A DNA stretch of 64,000 bases from Sulfurimonas hydrogeniphila (GCF_009068765.1 NZ_CP035534.1:1674001-1738000); one strand, 5' to 3'. Counted from the stretch's first letter, positions 1-9,266 are shown. Notes: generated by a model not told the origin, from the sequence alone. Made by a program: numbers and translations.

Positions 1-76
1 AACAGGCTTTTAATTGAGTAATTTGGACACATACAGCAACTTTTCAAAAAACTTTATATGTAAGAATAAGATAAGC

Positions 77-93
77 TTAGTCAATATGACTAA
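77..93. promoter_or_regulatory. Inverted repeat, candidate heat-shock operator
   Basis: A perfect 7-bp inverted repeat, TTAGTCA-ATA-TGACTAA, ends five bases before the -35 box of the groES promoter. It does not match CIRCE (TTAGCACTC-N9-GAGTGCTAA) or the HAIR site of HspR. Its position suits a repressor or activator site, but the protein is unknown. The repeat is seen directly; the role is inferred. Confidence 0.45.
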
Positions 94-98
94 AGGTA

Positions 99-127
99 TT
101 GACATTTTTACTTTTTTCTTGTAATAT
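99..127 (+). promoter_or_regulatory. Sigma-70 promoter of groES-groEL
   Basis: TTGACA at 99-104 and TAATAT at 122-127 are separated by 17 bases, close to the ideal housekeeping promoter. Transcription would start near 134, giving a leader of about 30 bases with the ribosome site AAGGAGA at 155-161. It lies directly after the inverted repeat at 77-93. Confidence 0.75.
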
Positions 128-164
128 TCTTCTCATAAATTAATCATATTTGTAAGGAGATATA

Positions 165-425
165 ATGAATTTTACACCTTTAGGAAAAAGAGTATTGGTT
201 AAACGTGTTGAAGAGGCTAATACTACGAGTTCAGGTATTATTATTCCTGATAATGCAAAAGAGAAGCCTTCTCGCGGGGAAATTGTAGCAGTAAGTTCAG
301 AGGTGAGTGAGCTAAAAAAAGGTGATGAAGTTATTTTTGGTAAATACTCCGGAAATGAGGTTACACTTGATGGTGATTTATATATAGTAATAGATGTTGA
401 TGATATTTTCGGAATCATTGGTTAA
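165..425 (+). CDS. groES: Co-chaperonin GroES
   Basis: This 86-residue protein is the cytoplasmic 10-kDa co-chaperonin that caps GroEL and closes the folding chamber. The N-terminal strand ([12 protein letters not shown]), the mobile loop around residues 18-32 ending in [12 protein letters not shown], and the C-terminal [13 protein letters not shown] region are standard, and the length is slightly below the usual 95-97. The ATG follows a strong AAGGAGA site. groEL follows after 35 bases and shares the promoter at 99-127. The upstream inverted repeat suggests heat-shock control by something other than HrcA at CIRCE. Confidence 0.97.
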   Translation: MNFTPLGKRVLVKRVEEANTTSSGIIIPDNAKEKPSRGEIVAVSSEVSELKKGDEVIFGKYSGNEVTLDGDLYIVIDVDDIFGIIG

Positions 426-460
426 GTAAAAAAAATTAAAAAATATAAGGAGTTTAACAA

Positions 461-2104
461 ATGGCAAAAGAGATAATATTTTCAGATAACGCAAGAAACA
501 AACTGGCACGCGGAGTTGAAAAACTCACAGATGCGGTAAAAGTGACAATGGGACCTCGCGGTCGTAATGTTTTGATACAAAAAAGCTATGGTGCGCCTAG
601 TATCACAAAAGACGGTGTATCTGTTGCCCGTGAAATTGAGCTACAGGACAACCTGGAAAACATGGGAGCACAACTTGTAAAAGAAGTTGCTTCAAACACT
701 GCGGATGAAGCCGGAGACGGAACAACAACGGCAACAGTGCTTGCAAATGCGATTTTCAGCGAAGGGCTTAGAAACATCACTGCAGGTGCAAACCCTGTTG
801 AAGTAAAACGCGGAATGGACAAAGCATGTGATTCAATTTTGGAGCACCTAAAAGCCGCATCGAAATCTATTAAAGACAAAAATGAAATTGCACAGGTTGC
901 AACTATTTCTGCAAACTCCGATGCAAAAATAGGAAACATGATAGCAGAAGCTATGGAAAAAGTCGGTCAGGACGGTGTAATTACTGTTGAAGAGGCAAAA
1001 GGTATCGTAGATGAGCTTGATGTTGTTGAAGGTATGCAGTTTGACCGTGGATATTTAAGCCCGTATTTCATTACAAATACTGAAAAAATGACAGCAGAAA
1101 TCGAGAATCCTTATATCTTACTGGTTGACAGTAAAATTGCATCACTCAAAGATCTGCTGCCGGTTTTAGAACAGGTACAAAAGACAAACCGTCCTTTACT
1201 TATTATCGCTGAAGATGTAGAGGGTGAAGCACTTTCAACTCTTGTTGTGAACAAACTTCGCGGTGTACTCAACATTTCCGCTGTAAAAGCACCAGGCTTT
1301 GGAGACAGAAGAAAAGCAATGCTGCAAGATATTGCAACATTGACAGGCGGTACTGTAATTTCTGAAGAAACCGGTTATACTTTGGAGGGTGCAGAAATTT
1401 CTATGCTTGGCCAGGCATCACGTGTTGTCATAGACAAAGACAATACAGTCATCGTTGACGGTGCAGGAAGTGAAGAAGCTGTCAAAGCCCGTATATCTGA
1501 AATAAAAACACAGATTGAAGCAACTTCCAGCGAGTATGATAAAGAAAAACTGCAAGAACGTCTTGCAAAACTCAGCGGTGGTGTAGCCGTCATCAAAGTC
1601 GGTGCTGCAACTGAGACTGAAATGAAAGAGAAAAAAGACCGTGTTGATGATGCGCTTTCGGCTACAAAAGCAGCTGTTGAAGAAGGTATAGTCATCGGTG
1701 GTGGAGCGGCACTGGTTCATGCTGCTGCAAAAGTAAATATTGATAACCTTGAAGGCGATCAAAAAATCGGTGCTGAGATTATATTACGTGCCGTGAAAGC
1801 TCCTATAAAACAGATTGCACAAAATGCAGGATTTGACACAGGTGTTGTTGTCAATGCAATTCAAAATGCAGAAAATGAAAATATTGGTTTCAATGCGGCA
1901 ACAGGTGAATATGTAGATATGTTTGAAGCGGGTATTATCGATCCGTTTAAAGTTGAACGTGTTGCGCTTACAAATGCGACTTCCGTTTCAAGCCTGCTCC
2001 TCACTACAGAAGCGGCAATTTTTGAAATTCCAAAAGAAGAAGCTCCTGCAGCAGATATGGGAGGAGGAATGCCTCCGCAAATGGGAATGCCGGGAATGAT
2101 GTAA
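461..2104 (+). CDS. groEL: Chaperonin GroEL
   Basis: The 547-residue 60-kDa chaperonin forms the double-ring ATP-driven folding machine. The N-terminal [12 protein letters not shown], the ATP-site DGTTT near residue 86, the GGG stretch near residue 412 and the methionine/glycine-rich C-terminal tail ([14 protein letters not shown]) are all present, and the length is normal. It has its own AAGGAG site at 448-453 and is cotranscribed with groES. The patatin-like gene starts seven bases after its stop and may be read through. Confidence 0.98.
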   Translation: MAKEIIFSDNARNKLARGVEKLTDAVKVTMGPRGRNVLIQKSYGAPSITKDGVSVAREIELQDNLENMGAQLVKEVASNTADEAGDGTTTATVLANAIFSEGLRNITAGANPVEVKRGMDKACDSILEHLKAASKSIKDKNEIAQVATISANSDAKIGNMIAEAMEKVGQDGVITVEEAKGIVDELDVVEGMQFDRGYLSPYFITNTEKMTAEIENPYILLVDSKIASLKDLLPVLEQVQKTNRPLLIIAEDVEGEALSTLVVNKLRGVLNISAVKAPGFGDRRKAMLQDIATLTGGTVISEETGYTLEGAEISMLGQASRVVIDKDNTVIVDGAGSEEAVKARISEIKTQIEATSSEYDKEKLQERLAKLSGGVAVIKVGAATETEMKEKKDRVDDALSATKAAVEEGIVIGGGAALVHAAAKVNIDNLEGDQKIGAEIILRAVKAPIKQIAQNAGFDTGVVVNAIQNAENENIGFNAATGEYVDMFEAGIIDPFKVERVALTNATSVSSLLLTTEAAIFEIPKEEAPAADMGGGMPPQMGMPGMM

Positions 2105-2110
2105 GAAGCA

Positions 2111-2965
2111 GTGAGTAAAAAAACTGTCTCCTTGGTTCTTGGAAGCGGTGGTGCCCGTGGTCTAGCCCACATTGGCATCATCAGATACCTCGAAGAAAAC
2201 GATTACGAAATAAAATCTGTTTCAGGATGTTCTATCGGTGCACTCGTCGGTGGATTTTATGCAGCCGGAGTGCTGCATATTTATGAAGAGTGGCTCAAGC
2301 AGATAGATACTCTTGAAATGCTAAAACTGCTTGACTTTAAAGGTTCAGGCGGTCTTGTATCAGGACAGAAACTGATGCAAAAGCTTGAAAACCTTGTCGG
2401 CGACTGCCTCATCGAATCTTTAGATATAAAATTTACAGCTGTCTGTACAGATATAGAAGCTGAGAAAGAAGTATGGATTAACAGTGGTTCTTTATTAAGT
2501 GCCATTAGAGCATCCATCTCTCTGCCTCTTTTTTTCACTCCTTTTATCACATCATCAGGAAAAAAACTTGTTGACGGCGGGGTACTCAATCCGGTACCTA
2601 TTGCGCCGACATTTCATGATGATACAGACCTTACTATTTCGGTAAACCTGGGTGCTGAAGCTGCTCCTGATATGCCAATAAAAAAACGTAAAAAAACTGA
2701 CACTCCAATACGGCAAAAACTGCAACACTATCTGAAGACTCTCTCATTACCCGATACATTTGTCAAAGAAGACAATATGTACAGCATTGCAAACAAATCT
2801 TTTGAAACACTCCAGGGAGCACTCGCCCGTATGAAACTTGCAGCTTATCCTTCTGATATAGAAATAGATATACCCAGAAACCTGTGCAACACTTTTGACT
2901 TCGACAAAGCAGAAGAATTGATTGCCTATGGTTACAATTTATGCAAAAAAAGAGCTGATTTATAA
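2111..2965 (+). CDS. Patatin-like phospholipase, RssA type
   Basis: This 284-residue protein is a predicted serine lipid acyl hydrolase. Three patatin signatures are present: the oxyanion loop GSGGARG (residues 11-17), the nucleophile elbow GCSIG with Ser41, and the catalytic DGG near residue 155 (LVDGGVLNPVP). No signal peptide is seen, so it is probably cytoplasmic or peripherally membrane-bound. The start is GTG, six bases after the groEL stop and with only a weak ribosome site, which suggests coupling to groEL. Substrate cannot be told from sequence. RssA/YchK is the closest named type I recognise. Confidence 0.85.
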   Translation: MSKKTVSLVLGSGGARGLAHIGIIRYLEENDYEIKSVSGCSIGALVGGFYAAGVLHIYEEWLKQIDTLEMLKLLDFKGSGGLVSGQKLMQKLENLVGDCLIESLDIKFTAVCTDIEAEKEVWINSGSLLSAIRASISLPLFFTPFITSSGKKLVDGGVLNPVPIAPTFHDDTDLTISVNLGAEAAPDMPIKKRKKTDTPIRQKLQHYLKTLSLPDTFVKEDNMYSIANKSFETLQGALARMKLAAYPSDIEIDIPRNLCNTFDFDKAEELIAYGYNLCKKRADL

Positions 2966-3013
2966 TTTATTGTCTTATAATGACTACACTTATACATAAC
3001 GAAAGGAAAACAG

Positions 3014-3463
3014 ATGAGTAATAAAATTTTCATAATAACAGTCTTTATAGGAAATATTGCATTTGGTGGTGTTTTACCAAAAATAGATCTGCAGGGAACC
3101 ATTCACACAAAAAGCACAAACAGTTTTAGAGCAAAAGTCAGCAAAAAACTTTTTGAACATGGTCTTGACAAAAAAATCGCAAAAGCCAACGTTGACAATG
3201 TACTTCTTCATGATGATGCTCTTAATGAGTTGATGACACAAAACATTCTCAAAAACATCCCTTTGCTCAAAGATGAAAATATATTAAACTTTATCACACA
3301 CTCTGCCTTACGAAAAAAAACAGTCGATTTGAGTTCCTATGCCACACTGGTTTCTTTGGTGCAAAAACACGCAGCCGCTTTCATAGATAAAGACTTAATC
3401 TCACAAATAGAACAGACAAGCATTGAAAATGAAAAATTAAAATCGATGAAGGTTTTTGTTTAG
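3014..3463 (+). CDS. Putative exported protein of unknown function
   Basis: I do not recognise this 149-residue protein. Residues 1-18 form a short hydrophobic signal-like segment (KIFIITVFIGNIAFGG), suggesting export to the periplasm. The rest is helical and lysine-rich with no cysteines or known motifs. It has an AAAGGA ribosome site (3002-3007) and a TATAAT-like -10 at 2976-2981. Its TAG stop abuts the ATG of the next gene, so the two are translated together. Confidence 0.6.
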   Translation: MSNKIFIITVFIGNIAFGGVLPKIDLQGTIHTKSTNSFRAKVSKKLFEHGLDKKIAKANVDNVLLHDDALNELMTQNILKNIPLLKDENILNFITHSALRKKTVDLSSYATLVSLVQKHAAAFIDKDLISQIEQTSIENEKLKSMKVFV

Positions 3464-3703
3464 ATGAAGATTGAAAACCCGTTTGAGTCTGGGCATATAA
3501 AAAACTATATTTTACTTTATGCAAGTGTTGTCATAATAATGATTTTATTTTTCTTCGCTTCAACACTCTTTCAAGAAGATGCAAAAAAAATAGAAAAAAA
3601 GAGTTTTAATACAAAAGCACCTGAATTAAAAAAGCCACAGGCTGCAAACAAAAAAACATCTGTAAAAGAAAAAAAGTTTAAACTGCTGCAGACAAATTAC
3701 TAA
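3464..3703 (+). CDS. Small single-pass membrane protein, Lys-rich tail
   Basis: This 79-residue protein has one transmembrane segment at about residues 15-34 followed by a lysine-rich tail with some prolines. No family is recognised. It begins at the base after the preceding stop codon. Downstream, convergent on the minus strand, is exbD. The TM-plus-Lys/Pro layout recalls the N-terminal part of TonB, but the C-terminal TonB domain is absent, so this likeness is weak. Codon use and the coupling favour a real gene. Confidence 0.55.
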   Translation: MKIENPFESGHIKNYILLYASVVIIMILFFFASTLFQEDAKKIEKKSFNTKAPELKKPQAANKKTSVKEKKFKLLQTNY

Positions 3704-3724
3704 AGGGCACCTCTGAATGTAAAA

Positions 3725-4123
3725 CTACTCTTTCGTAACTATATACAACTGTTCGTGTCCCAGTTTCTTTAAAATATCCATCACATTTACAAAGTCCTGA
3801 AACTTGGACTCTTTGTCACTTCGAAGCACTACCGTCTGGTCTTTGGAAACAGCAGAAAGTTTTTGTTGTAACTCTTTAAGGTTTACTTTCTCTTTGTCAA
3901 AAAATATCTCACTTTTTGCATTCACATAAACCGTCACCTCTTTTTTCGTATCTTCTTTTTCTGTTGCTTTTGCTTCTGGCAAATTCACGGGAATAACGCC
4001 CTGCTTTATAAAAGTAGCTGTTGTCAGCACCATGACAAGCAGAACAAGCATAATATCTATAAAAGGAATGACATTGATCTGGTCAAACTTTTTAAACTGT
4101 TTTTTACACTTCATGGGCCACAT
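3725..4123 (-). CDS. exbD: ExbD-like proton channel subunit
   Basis: This roughly 132-residue inner-membrane protein partners ExbB in a proton-driven motor that energises TonB or a similar transducer. One N-terminal transmembrane helix (FIDIMLVLLVMVLTTATF) carries the essential aspartate of the VIPFIDIMLVLL signature. A periplasmic domain follows. Several starts are possible: TTG at 4126, ATG at 4123 and ATG at 4114; all overlap the exbB end, indicating translational coupling. It is the last gene of the pyrC-regulator-kinase-exbB-exbD string. No tonB is visible nearby. Confidence 0.88.
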   Translation of the reverse strand: MWPMKCKKQFKKFDQINVIPFIDIMLVLLVMVLTTATFIKQGVIPVNLPEAKATEKEDTKKEVTVYVNAKSEIFFDKEKVNLKELQQKLSAVSKDQTVVLRSDKESKFQDFVNVMDILKKLGHEQLYIVTKE

Positions 4124-4550
4124 CAAACTTTGTTAAAATTCTTTCAACTTTACGAAGAAGAATTGTATAGGCTACAATAGCCGGCATAGCCACAACAAGT
4201 CCCATCGCCGTAGCTTTGAGTGCAAGAGCGAGTCCTATCATGATTTTTTTTGCATCTACTGCACCCAAATCACCCAAAGTATAAAAAGTGATCATAATAC
4301 CGATGACTGTTCCAAGCAGACCCACATAGGGTGCATTTGTTCCTATTGCACTGATGACATTGATATTGTCCGTTAAGTCAAGTTCTAAATTGTCTCTGTG
4401 TTTATAATCTTCTATACGTACACTCTTGTAAAACATCATTCTCTCAATAAAAAGCCACAAAGTGACAATACTCATAAGAATCAAGGTTCCCATAACACCA
4501 TAATCAAGGGCCTGTTCTGCATATGTCATTATATCATTTGTTATTTGCAT
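4104..4550 (-). CDS. exbB: ExbB-like proton channel subunit (MotA/TolQ family)
   Basis: This 148-residue inner-membrane protein has three predicted transmembrane segments: near residues 17-35, then the conserved pair starting at NAPYVGLLGTVIGIMITF and continuing through LALALKATAMGLVVAMPAI. These match the short epsilonproteobacterial ExbB type. With ExbD it forms the stator-like complex that uses proton motive force. It overlaps the 3' end of the kinase gene by 10 bases and exbD by about 20. Co-location with a two-component system suggests regulated energisation of an outer-membrane function. Confidence 0.9.
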   Translation of the reverse strand: MQITNDIMTYAEQALDYGVMGTLILMSIVTLWLFIERMMFYKSVRIEDYKHRDNLELDLTDNINVISAIGTNAPYVGLLGTVIGIMITFYTLGDLGAVDAKKIMIGLALALKATAMGLVVAMPAIVAYTILLRKVERILTKFDVAHEV

Positions 4551-5383
4551 TCATATTCCTGTTTAAATTTTAATTCTACTGTTGTTCCAATATTTTTTGA
4601 TGACTGCAACAGTAATTCTATATTGTTTCTTTCGCAAAATCTTTTGACAAGATTTAATCCTATGCCAAAACCCTGCATATTTTTATTTGACTGGTAATAG
4701 TTGTCAAAAATACGAACAAGTTCAACCTCATCCATCCCTATTCCGTAATCTTTTATTTTTATACTGTTGTTTTTTACCTCAATATCTATATTTCTTGAAG
4801 TGCCTGAGTATTTTACCCCATTATCAATAATATTGTCAATTACTTTTCCCAAACCTTTTTGATCGCTCAATACAGGCATTTTTTCCAACACAAGATTAAA
4901 TTTCATTTGAGGATATATTTTTTTTACAAAGCCAACTCTCTGTTTGACTAACTCATCAACAAAAAACTCCTCTTTTATCTTTTGATTTGTCTGCATCTTA
5001 ATCAGATAATCCAATTCATTATAACGCTCTTTAAGCATCATACAGGCTGTATTTATACGTCCAATGCGTTTGAGTATTTTCTCATCATGGCAATTTTTAC
5101 CTAAAAGCTGTGTCGTTGTTGTAATGGTGCTGATAGGCAGATTAAGCTCATGGAGGGTCTCTTTTGAAAGGTTTTGCAACTCTTGAACATACTCAGCCAA
5201 GGGATCAACTGCAAGTTTGGATATAAATACTCCTGAAAGTATAACAATACAAAGAACAATAAAAGCAAACATATAAAGATTCTCTACATGTAATACGTTA
5301 AGAAAGTAGTATCCGAGCAGTAAAAAACCTGCTACAGTAAAAAAGTAATAAATAAAGATAATTATTCGAAGATTACGAAACAA
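4541..5383 (-). CDS. Membrane sensor histidine kinase
   Basis: The 280-residue kinase has two N-terminal transmembrane segments (about residues 8-28 and 35-52) with almost no periplasmic loop, so the signal is probably sensed in or near the membrane. The H-box is KETLHELNLPIS, the N-box IDNIIDNGVKYS, and the G-boxes DYGIGMD and GFGIGLNL. No clear HAMP is seen. The inferred start is TTG, overlapping the regulator gene by 11 bases. It is paralogous in layout to the kinase at 41946-43130. The signal is unknown; exbB/exbD downstream may be in the same physiological circuit. Confidence 0.88.
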   Translation of the reverse strand: MFRNLRIIIFIYYFFTVAGFLLLGYYFLNVLHVENLYMFAFIVLCIVILSGVFISKLAVDPLAEYVQELQNLSKETLHELNLPISTITTTTQLLGKNCHDEKILKRIGRINTACMMLKERYNELDYLIKMQTNQKIKEEFFVDELVKQRVGFVKKIYPQMKFNLVLEKMPVLSDQKGLGKVIDNIIDNGVKYSGTSRNIDIEVKNNSIKIKDYGIGMDEVELVRIFDNYYQSNKNMQGFGIGLNLVKRFCERNNIELLLQSSKNIGTTVELKFKQEYECK

Positions 5384-6032
5384 GTTTGTATCCGATGCCG
5401 CGAATATTTTCTATGCACATAGTAGGCAGTAATTGTTTGAGTCTGTTTATATAGACGCGTATAGCGCCATCACTTCCTCCTCCGTCAGCCGTTGTCCACA
5501 ACTCTTCATATATCAGCTCTTTTGGTACAGGAGAGTTGACATGATTCATCAGCAATGCTAAAAGTTCATACTCTTTTTTTGAAAGTTCCAAAACCGTTTT
5601 ATTATAATAAATACATTTATGCAGCTTGTCATGACACAGTTCACCTATACATTCCGCTTCTTTTATCTTGGTTCTTTTTATAAGCGCCTGTATGCGAAAT
5701 AAAAGTTCTGCATTGTCAAAAGGTTTTGTTAAAAAGTCATCACAACCGCTTACAAAACCACGATGAAGCATCTCTTTTTCTTTATGCGAAGTTAGAAAAA
5801 TGGCAGGTGTTTCATCCTGGGCAGAGCGTAAATCACCGAGCAGAGAAATACCGTCTATAAGAGGCACATTGATATCCAAAAGATAAATATCAAACTTTGT
5901 ATCATAGGTGGCATCAAGAGCATCCTGCCCGTTTGGATAATGAAGCACTTCATACCCCTCTTCCTCGAGTAAGTCCACCAGGGTCTCCCCAAAAAGAAGG
6001 TCATCTTCAAGCAGCAGTATTTTAATCGACAC
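5373..6032 (-). CDS. OmpR-family response regulator
   Basis: This 219-residue regulator has an N-terminal receiver domain with the acidic pair (LLLEDD), phospho-acceptor Asp in YLLDINVP, and Lys in FLTKPFD, followed by a winged-helix DNA-binding domain ending in [12 protein letters not shown]. It is the cognate partner of the overlapping kinase. The start is GTG at 6032, overlapping the pyrC stop by 11 bases. Targets are unknown. Confidence 0.92.
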   Translation of the reverse strand: MSIKILLLEDDLLFGETLVDLLEEEGYEVLHYPNGQDALDATYDTKFDIYLLDINVPLIDGISLLGDLRSAQDETPAIFLTSHKEKEMLHRGFVSGCDDFLTKPFDNAELLFRIQALIKRTKIKEAECIGELCHDKLHKCIYYNKTVLELSKKEYELLALLMNHVNSPVPKELIYEELWTTADGGGSDGAIRVYINRLKQLLPTMCIENIRGIGYKLVS

Positions 6033-7029
6033 TCTCTATAGCCCATCCTATCGTTTCACCCGCATACATAGGCACAACTCCTGCATAGTTCTGGGGAACT
6101 ACAAAGGGTCTTTTTTCAAGCGTCACTTCTTTAAACTCAGGACAGATTCCGTAAATATTTTGTGCATTGTCACTGACAAATGCCTGTAAATTATCCAACT
6201 TGTCAAACTGATCAAATATTTCTGTCAGAAGCTGTAGTGAAATCGGTGCGGTAAAAATACCCGCCGCACAGCCACAGGACTCTTTTTTATGCTGAGGATG
6301 CGGCGCAGAATCTGATCCGAACATTACTTTTGGATGCGCTTCAAGCGCTACACTTAAAAGTGCATCCAAATCTTCCGGTCTTTTGGCAATCGGTTTGCAA
6401 AAAAGGTGCGGCCGCATCAATCCGCCGATGACATCATCCAGCGTTAACAGCAGGTGATGTACAGTAATCGTCGCATACAAATTCGGATATTTGTCCAGCA
6501 TGGCAACTGCTTCTTTGGTTGTAATATGCTCCATTATAATTTTCAAATCAGGAAAATTCTGTGCCAAAAGCTCATAAATACTCATAAACTCCGCTTCTCT
6601 GTCCATCACAAAACCATCCGTCTCACCGTGCACGCATAAAGGAATACCCAAACTGCTCATCGTCTCCAAAGTAGTACGCATCTCTTCTATATCAAAAGAG
6701 CTGACACCGCCCTCTGAATTTGTAGTAATTCCCGCAGGATAGAGTTTAATCGCTGTTATTTCATCTACTATGCTTTCTAAAAAAGCTTTATCATAATTTT
6801 TATAAAACAGTGTCATGTAGGGTTCAAAATAATCATTTGGCACAGCCGCCATAATCCGCTCTCTGTACGCCAAAAGATCTTCTCTTGTCTCAACAGGAGG
6901 CACAAGATTGGGCATCACTATGGCCCCGCTGTAACTGTATGCCGTCAAGGGCGCTACATTTTCAAGCATTACACCGTCACGAAGGTGCAGGTGCATATCC
7001 AGAGGCATCAAAAGTGTATGAGTTTTCAT
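6022..7029 (-). CDS. pyrC: Dihydroorotase
   Basis: This 335-residue cytoplasmic enzyme interconverts carbamoyl aspartate and dihydroorotate in pyrimidine synthesis. The zinc-binding DMHLHLRDG motif (residues 11-19), the carbamylated-lysine region ([10 protein letters not shown]), later histidines in CVHGE and IMEHITT, and the catalytic FGSDSAPH are all visible. Length fits class II PyrC. A clear AAGGAAA site precedes the ATG. It is the first gene of the string that continues into the response regulator, kinase, exbB and exbD, an unusual partner set for a biosynthetic gene. Confidence 0.95.
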   Translation of the reverse strand: MKTHTLLMPLDMHLHLRDGVMLENVAPLTAYSYSGAIVMPNLVPPVETREDLLAYRERIMAAVPNDYFEPYMTLFYKNYDKAFLESIVDEITAIKLYPAGITTNSEGGVSSFDIEEMRTTLETMSSLGIPLCVHGETDGFVMDREAEFMSIYELLAQNFPDLKIIMEHITTKEAVAMLDKYPNLYATITVHHLLLTLDDVIGGLMRPHLFCKPIAKRPEDLDALLSVALEAHPKVMFGSDSAPHPQHKKESCGCAAGIFTAPISLQLLTEIFDQFDKLDNLQAFVSDNAQNIYGICPEFKEVTLEKRPFVVPQNYAGVVPMYAGETIGWAIESVD

Positions 7030-7077
7030 AAAAATTTCCTTAAGTTTATCAATGAAAACATTATAACAAATTCGTTG

Positions 7078-7419
7078 TTAAATGCCCCATAAATATATAT
7101 CGGCAAACCAAAGAAGCATGCCTATAGGTGCCAAAAACCTATATAAATGACTGAGCTTTACAAAAGGTTTTCCTTCTATAAAAACACCTACCTGGACAGC
7201 AGAAACCATGAGTGAAGCGAGAATAAGAAAAAGATAAGCAGCAAGTAAAACTGTGTACCATGTTTTATGGGTAAAACCATACACAAGCAAAGCCACGATA
7301 GCAATAAAAACAAGAGTGTTTTGAATATTCATATTGAGATTGGATTTTTCTTCTTTTTTGTAAACGCGGGCAATTTTAAAGTAAAGAAAAGCAAGAAAAA
7401 GCATTGTATAGTAAAGCAT
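7078..7419 (-). CDS. Small integral membrane protein, unknown
   Basis: About 113 residues with four predicted transmembrane segments. No family is recognised. ATG at 7419 is preferred because a GGAG site lies eight bases upstream; an in-frame TTG at 7425 is less likely. It lies 48 bases upstream of pyrC on the same strand and may be cotranscribed with it. The palindrome at 7460-7475 is upstream and could be its operator. Confidence 0.6.
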   Translation of the reverse strand: MLYYTMLFLAFLYFKIARVYKKEEKSNLNMNIQNTLVFIAIVALLVYGFTHKTWYTVLLAAYLFLILASLMVSAVQVGVFIEGKPFVKLSHLYRFLAPIGMLLWFADIYLWGI

Positions 7420-7459
7420 TGGCAAAACTCCGTATTTTTTACAGGAATTCTACCTAATT

Positions 7460-7475
7460 AAGATTAACTAATCTT
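7460..7475. promoter_or_regulatory. 16-bp palindrome between mutase and membrane-protein genes
   Basis: AAGATTA-AC-TAATCTT is a perfect 7-bp inverted repeat with a two-base centre. The centre is too short for a good RNA hairpin, so a protein-binding site is more likely than a terminator. It lies upstream of the gene at 7078-7419 and downstream of the mutase gene, both on the minus strand. Confidence 0.35.
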
Positions 7476-7490
7476 TATTATACATATAAA

Positions 7491-8849
7491 TTATAAACTT
7501 TCTTTTGCCTGGGCTATTAAATCATTGATTGCATTTTCATAGCGTTTGGCTTCCTCTTTGTCTGTTGATTCAAATCGCGTCACTAAAACCGGTGTTGTGT
7601 TACTCGCCCGTACAAGCCCCCAGCCTTTTTCAAAGTTGATGCGTACACCGTCCACGTCTATCATATCTTTTATAACAGGAAAATCGGCAGGCGGATTTTT
7701 AAGCAGTTCTTTTACTTTTTCTATGATTTTAAATTTCTGTGCTTCTGTTGTTTCTACTTTAATTTCTTCGGTAGAATAGACTTGCGGGAGTTTGGCAAGT
7801 TCTGCATCTAAATCTATCCCCTCATGTACCAGTTCCAACATTCTGAGTGTTGCATAAATCGCATCATCATAGCCGAAATAACGGTTTTTAAAAAAAACAT
7901 GCCCGCTCACCTCACATGCCAAATCAGCATTGATTTCTTTCATTTTTACTTTGAGATTTGAATGTCCTGTTTTATACATCACAGCCTTGGCACCACGACG
8001 CTCCAACTCATCATACATCACCTGTGAGCATTTCACTTCTCCTACAACGGTCGGCTTGTCCATCTTCATGGCATATAAAAGTGCCATCATATCGCCTTTG
8101 ATGTTGTTCTTATGCGTAAGCACCGCTATACGGTCTGCATCCCCGTCATACGCAAAAGCAATATCCCCCTCTTTTTCAAGCAGGGCTTTGACATCTTTGA
8201 GATTTTCCTCTACCGAAGGATCAGGATGATGGTTTGGAAAAGTTCCGTCAGGCTCTACATATATTCCCTTTACATGTAATGCGAGTTTTTCAAAGATTTC
8301 AGGCAGCACAACACCTGCTACACCATTGCCGCAATCATAAACAATCTTTGTTTGCAACCCTTTAAGGTGTTGAAATTCATTGACCATAAAATCTATATAA
8401 CGCTCTTTCGCCTTGATTTTACTCACATCTCTTGGTACTTTTGGCGGCATTTGCATCGTCTCGCACTCACGCCCAAGCGCATAAATATCTTCCCCAAAAA
8501 AAGGCGCTTTGTCTACCGTAATCTTAAAACCGTTGTATTCACTCGGATTATGCGAACCTGTTATCATAACAGAAGCCGAAGGCACAATGCCATCCCACTC
8601 CTGATAATTTGTAAAGTAGTTTACCGGTGTCGGCACAAGCCCCATGTCAAGCACTTTTTTCCCGCCTGCATTGAGCCCTGCCACCAGATACTCAAAAAGA
8701 ATCGGCGAGTGGTTTCTGGCATCATAACCCACTGCCACATATTCGCCCTCTATTTTAGATGCAAGCCCATAGCCTATTTTTGTGACACTCTCTTTATTTA
8801 GCTCTTTTTTGTATATTCCTCGTATGTCGTACTCTCTGTAGATGCTCAT
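7491..8849 (-). CDS. Phosphomannomutase/phosphoglucomutase
   Basis: This roughly 452-residue cytoplasmic enzyme moves phosphate between C6 and C1 of mannose or glucose, feeding sugar nucleotides for surface polysaccharide. The phosphoserine loop ITGSHNPSEYNG, the metal loop DGDADR and the sugar loop CEVSGH are present, and it starts with the typical MSIYREYDIRGIYK. ATG at 8849 is chosen over an upstream start at 8888, because the extra 13 residues are not family-like and an AAGG site lies just upstream of 8849. Substrate preference cannot be read here. Confidence 0.92.
   Translation of the reverse strand: MSIYREYDIRGIYKKELNKESVTKIGYGLASKIEGEYVAVGYDARNHSPILFEYLVAGLNAGGKKVLDMGLVPTPVNYFTNYQEWDGIVPSASVMITGSHNPSEYNGFKITVDKAPFFGEDIYALGRECETMQMPPKVPRDVSKIKAKERYIDFMVNEFQHLKGLQTKIVYDCGNGVAGVVLPEIFEKLALHVKGIYVEPDGTFPNHHPDPSVEENLKDVKALLEKEGDIAFAYDGDADRIAVLTHKNNIKGDMMALLYAMKMDKPTVVGEVKCSQVMYDELERRGAKAVMYKTGHSNLKVKMKEINADLACEVSGHVFFKNRYFGYDDAIYATLRMLELVHEGIDLDAELAKLPQVYSTEEIKVETTEAQKFKIIEKVKELLKNPPADFPVIKDMIDVDGVRINFEKGWGLVRASNTTPVLVTRFESTDKEEAKRYENAINDLIAQAKESL
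8270..8279. repeat. TTACATGTAA palindrome (1 of 16)
   Basis: Inside the mutase gene, read as Leu-His-Val in LHVKG. It is a member of the dispersed intragenic palindrome family described in the findings. Confidence 0.8.
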
Positions 8850-8916
8850 ATATAAACCTTGTAAAATAATTAGGTTAATTTTACACAAATCTTAATTAAA
8901 TATTGCTTTTTTTTGT

Positions 8917-9240
8917 TTAAATCTTTAGATCAAGTTGTTTGTAACCCGTTTTTTCAAACATCTCCTTCAGCATTTTTTCACCACCCTCTTTTGACAACGC
9001 AGCTATTGATTTTTTACCGTCATAGCCCACACTTTGCAAAAAGCTTTGAAAATCCTGAAAATTGGAAATCAGTTTATTTATTGTCTCATCTGTACCGTTG
9101 GTCTGCTTGTTTGCTTCGTTTACATGTAAAGCAATTTGTTTCATATTTTGCGCTATCTCTTTTTTAATTGCTTTGACATCATCAGCAGAGAGTTTTTTTG
9201 TGTATAAATTTTTAATTGCACTGTTTGAAGATATGTCCAT
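8917..9240 (-). CDS. Small helical protein, unknown
   Basis: This 107-residue protein is not recognised. It is soluble, lysine-rich and mainly helical, with no signal peptide or cysteines. Its central region (KQIALHVNEANKQ) includes one copy of the TTACATGTAA palindrome. Style and size recall small flagellar-associated proteins of this phylum, but there is no decisive motif. A REP-like element lies 27 bases upstream. Confidence 0.6.
   Translation of the reverse strand: MDISSNSAIKNLYTKKLSADDVKAIKKEIAQNMKQIALHVNEANKQTNGTDETINKLISNFQDFQSFLQSVGYDGKKSIAALSKEGGEKMLKEMFEKTGYKQLDLKI
9120..9129. repeat. TTACATGTAA palindrome (2 of 16)
   Basis: Inside the gene at 8917-9240, extended to TTTACATGTAAA (9119-9130), read as Leu-His-Val in ALHVNE. 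Confidence 0.8.
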
Positions 9241-9266
9241 AAATATTGCCTTCTCAATGATTTTTT

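Noticed and set aside
77-93. CIRCE element for HrcA
   Set aside because: The sequence lacks the TTAGCACTC/GAGTGCTAA arms and the nine-base centre.
3464-3703. Annotation as TonB
   Set aside because: The C-terminal TonB domain and the usual proline-rich spacer length are absent.
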